The translations under genes were made by a program, and so were the position numbers. DNA of 7,329 bases, taken from Bacteroidota bacterium. Lineage in GTDB: Bacteria; Bacteroidota; Bacteroidia; Bacteroidales; WCHB1-69. The notes under the pieces were generated by a model. That model made no database searches, was not told the origin of the DNA, and worked only from the letters and a program-made list of their open reading frames with translations. The stretch lies in contig JAEWNB010000206.1 of assembly GCA_023392945.1 (NCBI GenBank), forward strand, positions 1 to 7,329, in the 5' to 3' direction. Shown in pieces: positions 1 through 6,605 of the stretch (within the stretch, counting starts at the first letter, position 1; every line of letters begins with the position of its first letter).

Positions 1-1877
1 CTCTTTCCTCATCAAGTAATTCATTTCGGAATGATGATACAAAATTACCTGACTTATACATTGAAAACAGAAACGAATTACAGAAGGAATATCAGGGAAA
101 TGTTGTACACTTTAACACCGACAACTCAGTTGAGACAAACTCACCATCTTCATCCGACAAAAATAAAACCATTCCCGATTATTTTTCTGATGACAATGAA
201 ATTGACAACAATGAAAAAATTGTTGATGAAATTCCCTTTGAAATCATAGATTATTCCCTAATTCCAAAAAGCACTTTTGAAGAGGAAGAAGAGGAAGAAG
301 AATTGATTTCTCTTGACGAGAGCAGTAAAGGAGTGTCTATCCCTTTGGAGGATTTTGATCCCCGAAAGGATTTGTCCACCTACCAATTCCCTTCTTTAGA
401 TATATTAAAAGAAAATACTGCTAAAGAAATTGACACGGATTTACTTAGAGAAGAGTTGGTTGAGAACAAGAATAAAATTGAAACTACTCTTAAGAATTTT
501 AATATTCCAATTAAGAGCATTTCTGCCACTATCGGGCCAACGGTAACTTTATATGAAATAGTGCCCTCCGAAGGGATCCGAATCAGCAAAATTAAAAATT
601 TAGAAGACAATATTGCCTTAAGTCTTGCAGCATTAGGAATTCGTATCATTGCACCTATTCCGGGAAAAGGAACTATTGGAATTGAGGTTCCCAATAAAAA
701 TCCAAAAATTGTGTCAATGAAAGAAATTATCGACTCCGATAAATTTCAAAATAATAAGTATGACTTACCAATTGCACTGGGAAAAACTATCAGCAACGAA
801 GCTTTTGTTGTTGACTTGGCAAAAATGCCACATCTATTGATTGCAGGAGCAACCGGTCAAGGAAAATCTGTTGGCTTAAATGCTATAATTACTTCATTAC
901 TTTACAAAAAACATCCTGCAGAACTTAAATTTGTCATGATTGACCCTAAAAAAGTAGAGTTTTCACTCTATTCTATTATTGAGAATCATTATTTGGCAAA
1001 AATACCCGAGGTTGAAGAGCCCATAATAACTGATACTAAAAAGGTTATAAGAACCCTTAATTCTCTATGCAAGGAGATGGATGATCGCTATGATCTTCTT
1101 AAATTGGCAAAGACAAGAAATATCAAGGAATACAATGCAAAATTCTGTGCCAGAATGCTTTCCCCAAATAATGGACACCGTTATTTGCCATATATTGTTC
1201 TTATTATTGATGAGTTCGGGGATTTGATTATGACAGCAGGACGGGAAGTGGAAACTCCACTGGCTCGTTTAGCTCAACTTGCACGTGCTATTGGAATTCA
1301 TCTTATTATTGCTACACAACGACCATCTGTCAATATTATAACCGGGACAATAAAAGCTAACTTCCCTTCTCGAATTGCATTTAGAGTTTCTTCGAAAATC
1401 GACTCAAGGACTATTCTTGACGGAAACGGCGCAGACCAATTAATTGGTAAAGGAGATATGCTCATTTCTACCGGTAGTGACCTCATTCGCTTGCAATGTG
1501 CTTTTATTGATACTCCTGAGGTTGAAAAGCTAGTAAAATACATTGAAGAGCAACAAGCTTATCCTAATGCATTTATGTTACCGGATGTGCCCGAAGAAGA
1601 AAAGAACAGAACCGATGATGCTAATGGCGATTTTTCTCCTGACAAAATTGATGACCTTTTAATTGAAGCGGCAACTCTGATTGTTCAGACACAGCAGGGT
1701 TCAACTTCTCTTATTCAAAGAAAACTATCCTTAGGGTATAACCGCGCCGGCAGAATCATGGACCAACTGGAAGAATTTGGTATTGTGGGCCCATCCGCCG
1801 GAAGCAAAGCCCGTGAAGTAAAAGCCCATTCATTTGAGGAAATGCGAGAAATCCTCTCCAATAGGGGGATTTTTTAA
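1..1877 (+). CDS. ftsK: DNA translocase FtsK/SpoIIIE, 5'-truncated by window edge
   Basis: This is an ATP-driven, double-stranded DNA pump that acts at the division septum to clear and align chromosome termini. The reading frame is open from the left edge (first full codon at base 3), so the gene starts outside the window; 624 residues are visible and the usual N-terminal membrane helices are missing. A polar, acidic linker (residues about 1-125, with eight consecutive Glu at 93-100) leads into the alpha domain (about 145-235). The RecA-like motor follows, with Walker A GATGQGKS at 282-289, Walker B LIIDEF with Asp403, and ATQRPS at 437-442. The C-terminal winged-helix gamma domain (about 548-612), which in this family reads KOPS sites and contacts XerD, is intact and ends in SNRGIF. 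A TTG at 303 could be mistaken for the start, but it lies inside the linker with coding sequence continuing upstream. Walker B reads DEFGDLI where DEFADLI is commoner, a mild change. Identification is very secure. Confidence 0.97.
   Translation, partial: LSSSSNSFRNDDTKLPDLYIENRNELQKEYQGNVVHFNTDNSVETNSPSSSDKNKTIPDYFSDDNEIDNNEKIVDEIPFEIIDYSLIPKSTFEEEEEEEELISLDESSKGVSIPLEDFDPRKDLSTYQFPSLDILKENTAKEIDTDLLREELVENKNKIETTLKNFNIPIKSISATIGPTVTLYEIVPSEGIRISKIKNLEDNIALSLAALGIRIIAPIPGKGTIGIEVPNKNPKIVSMKEIIDSDKFQNNKYDLPIALGKTISNEAFVVDLAKMPHLLIAGATGQGKSVGLNAIITSLLYKKHPAELKFVMIDPKKVEFSLYSIIENHYLAKIPEVEEPIITDTKKVIRTLNSLCKEMDDRYDLLKLAKTRNIKEYNAKFCARMLSPNNGHRYLPYIVLIIDEFGDLIMTAGREVETPLARLAQLARAIGIHLIIATQRPSVNIITGTIKANFPSRIAFRVSSKIDSRTILDGNGADQLIGKGDMLISTGSDLIRLQCAFIDTPEVEKLVKYIEEQQAYPNAFMLPDVPEEEKNRTDDANGDFSPDKIDDLLIEAATLIVQTQQGSTSLIQRKLSLGYNRAGRIMDQLEEFGIVGPSAGSKAREVKAHSFEEMREILSNRGIF
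279..302 (+). repeat. Short GAA/GAG tandem repeat encoding an eight-Glu run in the FtsK linker
   Basis: The bases are a purine-only tract built on a 9-base unit, GAAGAGGAA, repeated twice and followed by GAAGAA. In the ftsK frame it encodes eight consecutive glutamates just before the motor region. FtsK linkers are poorly conserved and often low in complexity, so this is probably a tolerated slippage-prone tract rather than a functional element. Copy number could vary between strains without breaking the frame only in steps of whole codons. Confidence 0.75.
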
Positions 1878-1931
1878 TTCCACTCAGATGATATATTTCT
1901 AACTCAAAATTAAACCTTTATAGTTTTTTAA

Positions 1932-1939
1932 TATCTTTG
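1932..1939 (+). promoter_or_regulatory. Bacteroidota -7 promoter element for the lolA-tamL-helicase group
   Basis: The octamer TATCTTTG matches the Bacteroidota -7 consensus TAnnTTTG exactly and is followed by C. It sits 44 bases before the lolA ATG, which would give a leader of roughly 35-40 bases. I see no clear TTG at the expected -33 region, which is just T-rich and A-rich sequence, so the match rests on the -7 box and its position. The leader has no Shine-Dalgarno sequence and is A/T-rich, as is normal in this phylum. The rest of the 106-base gap after ftsK shows no strong hairpin plus T-run, so read-through from ftsK is also possible. Confidence 0.6.
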
Positions 1940-1983
1940 CATTCTACAAGAAACATAAAAATTATCAGATTAATATTATAATC

Positions 1984-2625
1984 ATGAACATTAAATTTGC
2001 TTTATTACTTCTTTGTTTTCTTCCCTTTTCTTTATCTGCTCAAGATGTTGACGGTGGTGCTACTCCCCTTTTAAAAGATTTGGCCATCAAATATAAAGGA
2101 TATTCTTCAATATCAATTGATTACACTTACAAAGCTGAAAAGAATAAACAAATTACGGATACGCAGAAAGGGAAAATGATTATTAAAGGAAATAAATATT
2201 ATCTTACTTTTTCAAATCAAGTATTTTACTGCAATGGAATTACGGTATGGAATTATCAAAAGTTGACCAATGAAGTATCTGTTTACGATTATGATGAAAG
2301 CGATGAAACAATGCTTAATCCTTCAAAAATATTGTCAAACTGGCAAAAAGAATACAAGCCGAAATTTATTCGCGAAGAGAATAGTAACGGAAGATTTATC
2401 AATATTATCGATTTAACTCCATTTAAAGCACAGTCATACTTTAAAATCAGATTTTATATTGATAAAGTTAAAAAGGAAATTACCAGAATTAGCATTTACG
2501 AAAAAGATAATAGTATCTATTCCTATTTCTTTGATAAATTTGTAACCAACTCATCCATTGACGATTCACAATTTTCGTTTGATGTCTCAAAGCATCCAAA
2601 TGTTGAAATTAATGATATGCGATAA
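1984..2625 (+). CDS. lolA: LolA-type periplasmic outer-membrane lipoprotein carrier
   Basis: The 213-residue product is a LolA-family protein, which in the periplasm takes lipoproteins released from the inner membrane by the LolCDE transporter and ferries them to the outer membrane. It starts with a Sec signal peptide: Lys4, a hydrophobic core at about 5-17, and a likely cleavage after LSA at 17-19, leaving a mature N-terminus QDVDGG. The mature part has the family's half-barrel pattern: the first strand after the leading helix near ISIDYTYKAE, then QKGKMIIKGNKYYLTF, the short YCNGITVWNY segment, NPSKI, and a C-terminal FSFDVSKHPNVEINDMR typical of Bacteroidota LolA. Length is normal. It follows ftsK by 106 bases, an arrangement I recall from other Bacteroidota, and its stop is 2 bases before the next ATG, indicating cotranscription with tamL. 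Bacteroidota generally lack a recognisable LolB, so the receiving partner cannot be inferred here. Cys11 in the signal core is too near the N-terminus for a convincing lipobox. Confidence 0.92.
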   Translation: MNIKFALLLLCFLPFSLSAQDVDGGATPLLKDLAIKYKGYSSISIDYTYKAEKNKQITDTQKGKMIIKGNKYYLTFSNQVFYCNGITVWNYQKLTNEVSVYDYDESDETMLNPSKILSNWQKEYKPKFIREENSNGRFINIIDLTPFKAQSYFKIRFYIDKVKKEITRISIYEKDNSIYSYFFDKFVTNSSIDDSQFSFDVSKHPNVEINDMR

Positions 2626-2627
2626 TA

Positions 2628-5024
2628 ATGAACAGAAATCTCTTTTTTCTCTTTTTATTACTTCTATTGTTTTCTGCATGCAGTTCTACTAAGAATCTTA
2701 AAGACAATCAATATTTTCTGGAAAAAAACGTAGTTAAAGTGGAAGACATCAGAAGTGACCGCTTTGACGATTTATACTATCTTGTTCGTCCCCAAACAAA
2801 TAAGAAATTTATGGAGATTTTTAATCTAAAAACTGCCATATATGCTTCTAGTCTTCCCAAAACTGATACTATTACCGGAATTATTAAGGATAGTAAGTTT
2901 AACCGATGGATGAGGCAGTCTCTTGGGGAAGAACCTATACTGCTGGATTCGAATCAGATTGATAATTCACTGGAGCAAATCCGGATTTCGATGAAAAAAA
3001 TGGGGTATTTTAATGCCAAAACTATTCCTGAGGTCAAATTTTCCGGCAAAAACAAAAAGAAAGCAAAGGTTATTTACCATGTTACAGCAAATGATCCCTA
3101 CTTTGTCAGAGAGGTAAAATATAACATTTCAATTCCTGAATTCAGGAAAATAATTTATCTTGATTCTACAAATACTCTTATCAAAAAAGGGATGCAATAT
3201 AATGAAGATATTGTCTATCAAGAGAGAATCCGTATTGCTAATTTAATCCGGGATAAGGGTTTTTATTATATTCCCAACTCTGCAATTATTGTTGAAGTTG
3301 ATACTTTTTTGTCAGGAAAATATCTGACTAAAGATTATCAAAGAACTGTAAGTATTGAAATCATTGTTAATTATGAAAACGTTAAAGATGAAGAGATAAA
3401 AAAAATATCGAGATATAAATATAAATTTGATAAAGTATTCATTTATACAAATTATGATATCAAATTTGACAATACGCAAAATTTTGACACTATCCCATTC
3501 TATTCATACAGAAATAAAAACGATTCAACCACTTACTATTTTATTACACCAAAAACAGCTACTAAAAGTTCGAAAAAAATCAAGTATATTAAAGATTACA
3601 ACTACAAAACAATTACTGACATAATATACACAAAAAAAGGATGGACTTATTCTCAATCATCATACAATAAATCTTATAGACGTCTTGATGATTTAAAGAA
3701 TTTCAGTATTATTAATATTGATATTTTTGAAGATAAAAGTAAACGGGACTCCATTAAAAAACAAGGAGTTCTGAATGTCCAATATAAACTTACCCGAAAT
3801 AAAATTCATACCATTGCCCCTAAAATTGAAGTAAGAACAGATAAAACAAATCTTTCATTCACCTATACCAATAAAAATATTTTCAAGGGCGCTGAATTTT
3901 TAAATATAAACGTATATGGAAGTTTATTCTATTACGACTGGCTTACAAATAAAAAGGAGACAACTTTATATGAAGAGATCGGAGGAAGTGTATCACTTGA
4001 TTTTCCTAAATTGTTTATTTTTAAACGGACACAAAAAATTGAAGCCATCAGGTACAGCACTTCTATCAGAGTCGGAGCCAACTATTCATGGCTTTATTAC
4101 CGTTTATTGCTAAACACCAGTCTAGCCTACAATTGGAGTCCAAATATATATGTAACCCACTCTGTTTCCCCAATTGATATAAGCACTATCGATACTTCCC
4201 GAAATACTGTTAGAACCATAGAAAACTACCCCTCAGACTATCGTCAAAAATTCCGTAAAAGAATTTTGGTTTCGTTAAAATACTCCTTCGATTATGTGGT
4301 TCCCATCAAAAATAAGGCACATCAAATGCGTTTGACTTTCAAGCTTGAATCTTCGGGATTGACGATTGCCGGGCTTAATGCTCTTGCTAATATGGGAGCT
4401 GGAGAAGATAAATTATGGAAAATTGCTGGGTATAATTACAGCACATATGAAATGGCTGAATTTAACTTACGATATTATTATACCTTAAATAAAAATAATT
4501 CTATCGCAACACGACTGAATGTCGGGGTAGCTATACCGCTGATAAACTCAACAGTAATTCCTTTTGAAAAAAGTTTTTATCTAGGTGGGGCAAATAGCAT
4601 GCGTGCCTGGAGTTTTCGTTCTCTTGGTCCGGGGTCATTCAATTCCACCGAAAACATTGAAAGAACGGGAGATTTAAAACTGGAAGCAAATTTTGAATAT
4701 AGAGGGACGATCTATAAGGCAATTAAATATGGCCTTTTTGTTGATATGGGCAATATCTGGATGACAAGAGCTTACGCAGGAATGCCCGGGGCTGATTTTA
4801 AATTTAATAGGTTTTATAAAGAGATAGCAATCGGAGCCGGTGTTGGTATTCGCCTTGACTTCAGTTTTTTCCTTATAAGACTTGACTACGGCATCCCGAT
4901 TTATGATCCATCCAAACCACTTAACAATTATTGGATAAACAGTAGTTGGGTTAAAAAAACAGACGGGACAAGATTGTGGAACTGGGCTCAGGGATTTCAA
5001 TTTGCAATTGACTATGCTTTCTAA
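2628..5024 (+). CDS. tamL: TamL-like translocation and assembly module lipoprotein (BamA/TamA, Omp85 family)
   Basis: This 798-residue protein is an Omp85-superfamily outer-membrane barrel with N-terminal periplasmic POTRA repeats, expected to work with TamB in outer-membrane protein or lipid delivery. The first 18 residues form a lipoprotein signal peptide with the lipobox FSAC and Cys18, followed by SSTKNL; lipidation distinguishes Bacteroidota TamL from proteobacterial TamA and BamA. POTRA-like units are visible at about 28-150 (less regular), about 100-175 including MKKMGYFNAK and NDPYFVREVKYN, and about 185-260 with IANLIRDKGFYYIP. A variable stretch follows, then the C-terminal barrel from about 395 to 798. 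The loop-6 hallmark occurs as GGANSMRAW at 653-661, with Arg659 in place of the RGF/RGY arginine, then SFRSLGPG. The last strands include GIRLDFSFFLIRLDYGIP, and the chain ends FAIDYAF with the terminal aromatic of outer-membrane barrels. It starts 2 bases after lolA and overlaps the helicase start. A BamA paralogue is the main alternative, but the lipobox and MRAW loop favour TamL. No tamB is in the window. Confidence 0.88.
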   Translation: MNRNLFFLFLLLLLFSACSSTKNLKDNQYFLEKNVVKVEDIRSDRFDDLYYLVRPQTNKKFMEIFNLKTAIYASSLPKTDTITGIIKDSKFNRWMRQSLGEEPILLDSNQIDNSLEQIRISMKKMGYFNAKTIPEVKFSGKNKKKAKVIYHVTANDPYFVREVKYNISIPEFRKIIYLDSTNTLIKKGMQYNEDIVYQERIRIANLIRDKGFYYIPNSAIIVEVDTFLSGKYLTKDYQRTVSIEIIVNYENVKDEEIKKISRYKYKFDKVFIYTNYDIKFDNTQNFDTIPFYSYRNKNDSTTYYFITPKTATKSSKKIKYIKDYNYKTITDIIYTKKGWTYSQSSYNKSYRRLDDLKNFSIINIDIFEDKSKRDSIKKQGVLNVQYKLTRNKIHTIAPKIEVRTDKTNLSFTYTNKNIFKGAEFLNINVYGSLFYYDWLTNKKETTLYEEIGGSVSLDFPKLFIFKRTQKIEAIRYSTSIRVGANYSWLYYRLLLNTSLAYNWSPNIYVTHSVSPIDISTIDTSRNTVRTIENYPSDYRQKFRKRILVSLKYSFDYVVPIKNKAHQMRLTFKLESSGLTIAGLNALANMGAGEDKLWKIAGYNYSTYEMAEFNLRYYYTLNKNNSIATRLNVGVAIPLINSTVIPFEKSFYLGGANSMRAWSFRSLGPGSFNSTENIERTGDLKLEANFEYRGTIYKAIKYGLFVDMGNIWMTRAYAGMPGADFKFNRFYKEIAIGAGVGIRLDFSFFLIRLDYGIPIYDPSKPLNNYWINSSWVKKTDGTRLWNWAQGFQFAIDYAF

Positions 5025-6441
5025 AAACGACTTTTTTTCGTTGTTTAAGAAACAACTTCATTATTCGCCAACCAATGGGCAATCCGAAGCGATGGAGTTA
5101 TTATCCGAATTTGTGTGTCAGAATAATAATCAACTGCTTATTTTAAGAGGTTATGCCGGTACAGGAAAGACTACCCTGATAAGTGCGCTGGTACAAACAT
5201 TAAAAATGGTTGATAAAAAAACAGTCCTCCTCGCCCCCACCGGAAGGGCAGCTAAAGTTTTTTCAGTCTATTCAAATCAGAAAGCCTATACTATTCACAA
5301 ACATCTTTATAAGGTAAAAATTAAAGATGGGATGCTGGATTTCTTCCGAAAGGAAAATAAAATGAGGGATACCCTGTTTATAGTGGATGAAGTATCGATG
5401 TTATCTGCGTCCATTCAATCAGGAACTCTATTTGCAAATAAATCATTGCTGGAAGATTTAATAGAATATGTCTTTGAGGGAGAAAATTGCAGAATGATTT
5501 TTATTGGAGATGACGCACAACTTCCACCTGTTCATTCAACAGAAAGTCCGGCTCTTGTGCCTGATTATCTGATGAAAAATTTTAATCTCAATGCCATTTC
5601 ATTTCAACTTACTGAAGTGGTAAGACAAGCTCTTGATTCCGGAATATTATTCAATGCCAATATATTAAGAAATAAAATCCTGCTGAGTGATTTTCGATAT
5701 CCGGTTTTTAGTGGGAAGCATTTTGATGACTATATAAGAGTTAATGGTTCCGAACTGGAAGAATTACTGAATACACTTTATGCAAAATATGACTCTGATG
5801 AAATTGTCGTTATTACACGTTCCAATAAACGAGCCTTTATTTTCAACAGCGAAATCAGAAAAAGGATTTTATTCAGAGAAAATCAGATTTCCACAGGAGA
5901 TTATATTATGGCTGTTAAAAATAATTACTATTGGGTGGATGCAACTTCCGAAATCGGTTTTATTGCTAACGGTGACATAATGGAAATAATGGCAATCAAA
6001 AAGATTGAGGAGTTATATGGATTTATGTTTGCGGATGTCAGTGTCAGATTATGTGATTACCCAAATTATCAACAAATAGATATTAAGATCATTATTGATA
6101 GTCTTGAAACTGATGGTCCTTCTTTGCCCGGCGAAAAAATGTCAGCCCTTTATCAGGAAATTTTACTTGACTATCAGCATATTTCTAATAAAAAGATCCG
6201 ATATCTTAAAATGAAAAATGATCCCTATTTGAATGCATTGCAAGTTAAGTTCAGTTATTCTCTAACTTGTCATAAAACTCAAGGAGGTCAGTGGAAGATT
6301 GTGTTGATTGATCAAGGATATATTAAAGAAGAAAATATTGATACCGAATACTTTCGATGGTTATACACAGCTATTACCAGAGCTTCCGAAAAAGTATTTC
6401 TGATTAATTTTGATAAAATAATGTTTGATAACCCTGAATAA
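5014..6441 (+). CDS. RecD-like SF1 ATP-dependent DNA helicase
   Basis: The 475-residue product is a compact superfamily 1B (RecD/Dda-like) helicase, a family that unwinds DNA 5' to 3' using ATP. Motifs appear in order: Walker A GYAGTGKT at 46-53 (Lys52), motif Ia LLAPTGRAAKV just after, Walker B VDEVSML with Asp125-Glu126, motif III GDDAQLPP at 165-172, motif IV LTEVVRQ with Arg204, an SH3-like insert around 290-330 (GDYIMAVKN, then FIANGDIMEI), motif V CHKTQGGQW with Gln423, and motif VI YTAITRASEK with Arg456. All catalytic residues are present. It is much shorter than RecD of RecBCD or RecD2 because it lacks their N-terminal extensions, and matches stand-alone Bacteroidota homologues. I chose ATG 5014, which overlaps the end of tamL by 11 bases; an upstream TTG at 5002 would add four residues but is a weaker start codon. 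The overlap suggests translational coupling. A role in repair or recombination is inferred from family only. Confidence 0.92.
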   Translation: MLSKNDFFSLFKKQLHYSPTNGQSEAMELLSEFVCQNNNQLLILRGYAGTGKTTLISALVQTLKMVDKKTVLLAPTGRAAKVFSVYSNQKAYTIHKHLYKVKIKDGMLDFFRKENKMRDTLFIVDEVSMLSASIQSGTLFANKSLLEDLIEYVFEGENCRMIFIGDDAQLPPVHSTESPALVPDYLMKNFNLNAISFQLTEVVRQALDSGILFNANILRNKILLSDFRYPVFSGKHFDDYIRVNGSELEELLNTLYAKYDSDEIVVITRSNKRAFIFNSEIRKRILFRENQISTGDYIMAVKNNYYWVDATSEIGFIANGDIMEIMAIKKIEELYGFMFADVSVRLCDYPNYQQIDIKIIIDSLETDGPSLPGEKMSALYQEILLDYQHISNKKIRYLKMKNDPYLNALQVKFSYSLTCHKTQGGQWKIVLIDQGYIKEENIDTEYFRWLYTAITRASEKVFLINFDKIMFDNPE

Positions 6442-6488
6442 ATCACAAAAATTAACGTTTATCCATTATTTTAATCATTAAAATTTCC

Positions 6489-6496
6489 TATATTTG
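6489..6496 (+). promoter_or_regulatory. Bacteroidota -7 promoter element upstream of the sensor gene
   Basis: TATATTTG matches TAnnTTTG exactly and is followed by CCC. It lies 48 bases after the helicase stop and 110 bases before the sensor ATG, so a transcript starting near 6502-6504 would have a leader of about 100 bases. No clear -33 TTG is visible; the upstream region is only A/T-rich, so chance matches are a concern in such sequence. The position, in the only sizeable gap before a functionally unrelated gene, supports it as the start of a new transcription unit. Confidence 0.5.
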
Positions 6497-6499
6497 CCC

Positions 6500-6514
6500 A
6501 TTGAAATTTTCAAT
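6500..6514. repeat. 15-base near-perfect palindrome at the presumed transcription start
   Basis: ATTGAAA and TTTCAAT are separated by one base, giving 7-base arms that are perfect inverse complements. The spacing is too short for a hairpin, but it fits a binding site for a dimeric regulator. It begins 4 bases after the TAnnTTTG element, so a bound protein would sit over the transcription start. The half-site TTTCAAT recurs at 6528-6534. A/T-rich gaps produce such palindromes by chance, so operator function is speculative. Confidence 0.35.
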
Positions 6515-6540
6515 TAGGACGGAATAATTTCAATTTTTTT
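6500..6540 (+). terminator. Weak possible terminator or attenuator: A/T-rich stem followed by a T-run
   Basis: ATTGAAATT (6500-6508) can pair with AATTTCAAT (6526-6534), a 9-base stem with a 17-base loop, followed directly by six T bases (6535-6540). The shape resembles an intrinsic terminator for the helicase transcript, but the stem has only one G-C pair, so it would be unstable. It also overlaps the palindrome and the presumed new transcription start, and both cannot be used the same way at once. Treat as a low-confidence structure. Confidence 0.25.
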
Positions 6541-6557
6541 ATTTATTAATTGATAGT

Positions 6558-6581
6558 CTGTTAAGTATACCAACTTAATAG
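6558..6581 (+). other. Hairpin-forming inverted repeat in the sensor gene leader
   Basis: CTGTTAAGT (6558-6566) and ACTTAATAG (6573-6581) can form a 9-base stem with one G-U pair around the 6-base loop ATACCA; the inner six bases TTAAGT/ACTTAA are perfect. It ends 24 bases before the sensor ATG and is not followed by a T-run, so it is not a standard terminator. It might be a regulator binding site in DNA or a leader structure in RNA affecting stability or translation. Nothing in the sequence tells these apart. Confidence 0.35.
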
Positions 6582-6605
6582 TATTGTCGAAAAAAATTAG
6601 TGCTA

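Noticed and set aside
31..249. 72-codon + strand open frame near the left edge
   Set aside because: It is out of frame with the ftsK coding sequence, which is continuous through the same bases, and its product is low-complexity Thr/Leu/Lys-rich with no family resemblance.
380..694. 104-codon open frame on the - strand
   Set aside because: It lies wholly opposite the conserved FtsK alpha domain; the translation has no recognisable motif.
1298..1543. 81-codon open frame on the - strand
   Set aside because: It is antisense to the FtsK motor core, whose conservation explains the sequence fully.
3427..4113. Two 65-codon + strand frames inside tamL
   Set aside because: Both are out-of-frame shadows of a clearly coding gene and lack plausible start contexts or domains.
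4674..5000. 108-codon open frame on the - strand
   Set aside because: It is antisense to the last barrel strands of TamL and shows no signal or domain of its own.
5002..5013. TTG at 5002 as the helicase start
   Set aside because: It adds only MQLT, uses a weaker start codon and increases overlap with tamL; the ATG at 5014 is simpler and fits the usual N-terminal length.
5780..5980. 66-codon + strand frame inside the helicase gene
   Set aside because: It is a shadow of the helicase frame and encodes nothing recognisable.
6579..6586. TAGTATTG as a second promoter element nearer the sensor ATG
   Set aside because: It has one mismatch to TAnnTTTG, overlaps the hairpin's 3' arm, and has no TTG at a suitable distance (the nearest, at 6550, is 26 bases upstream).
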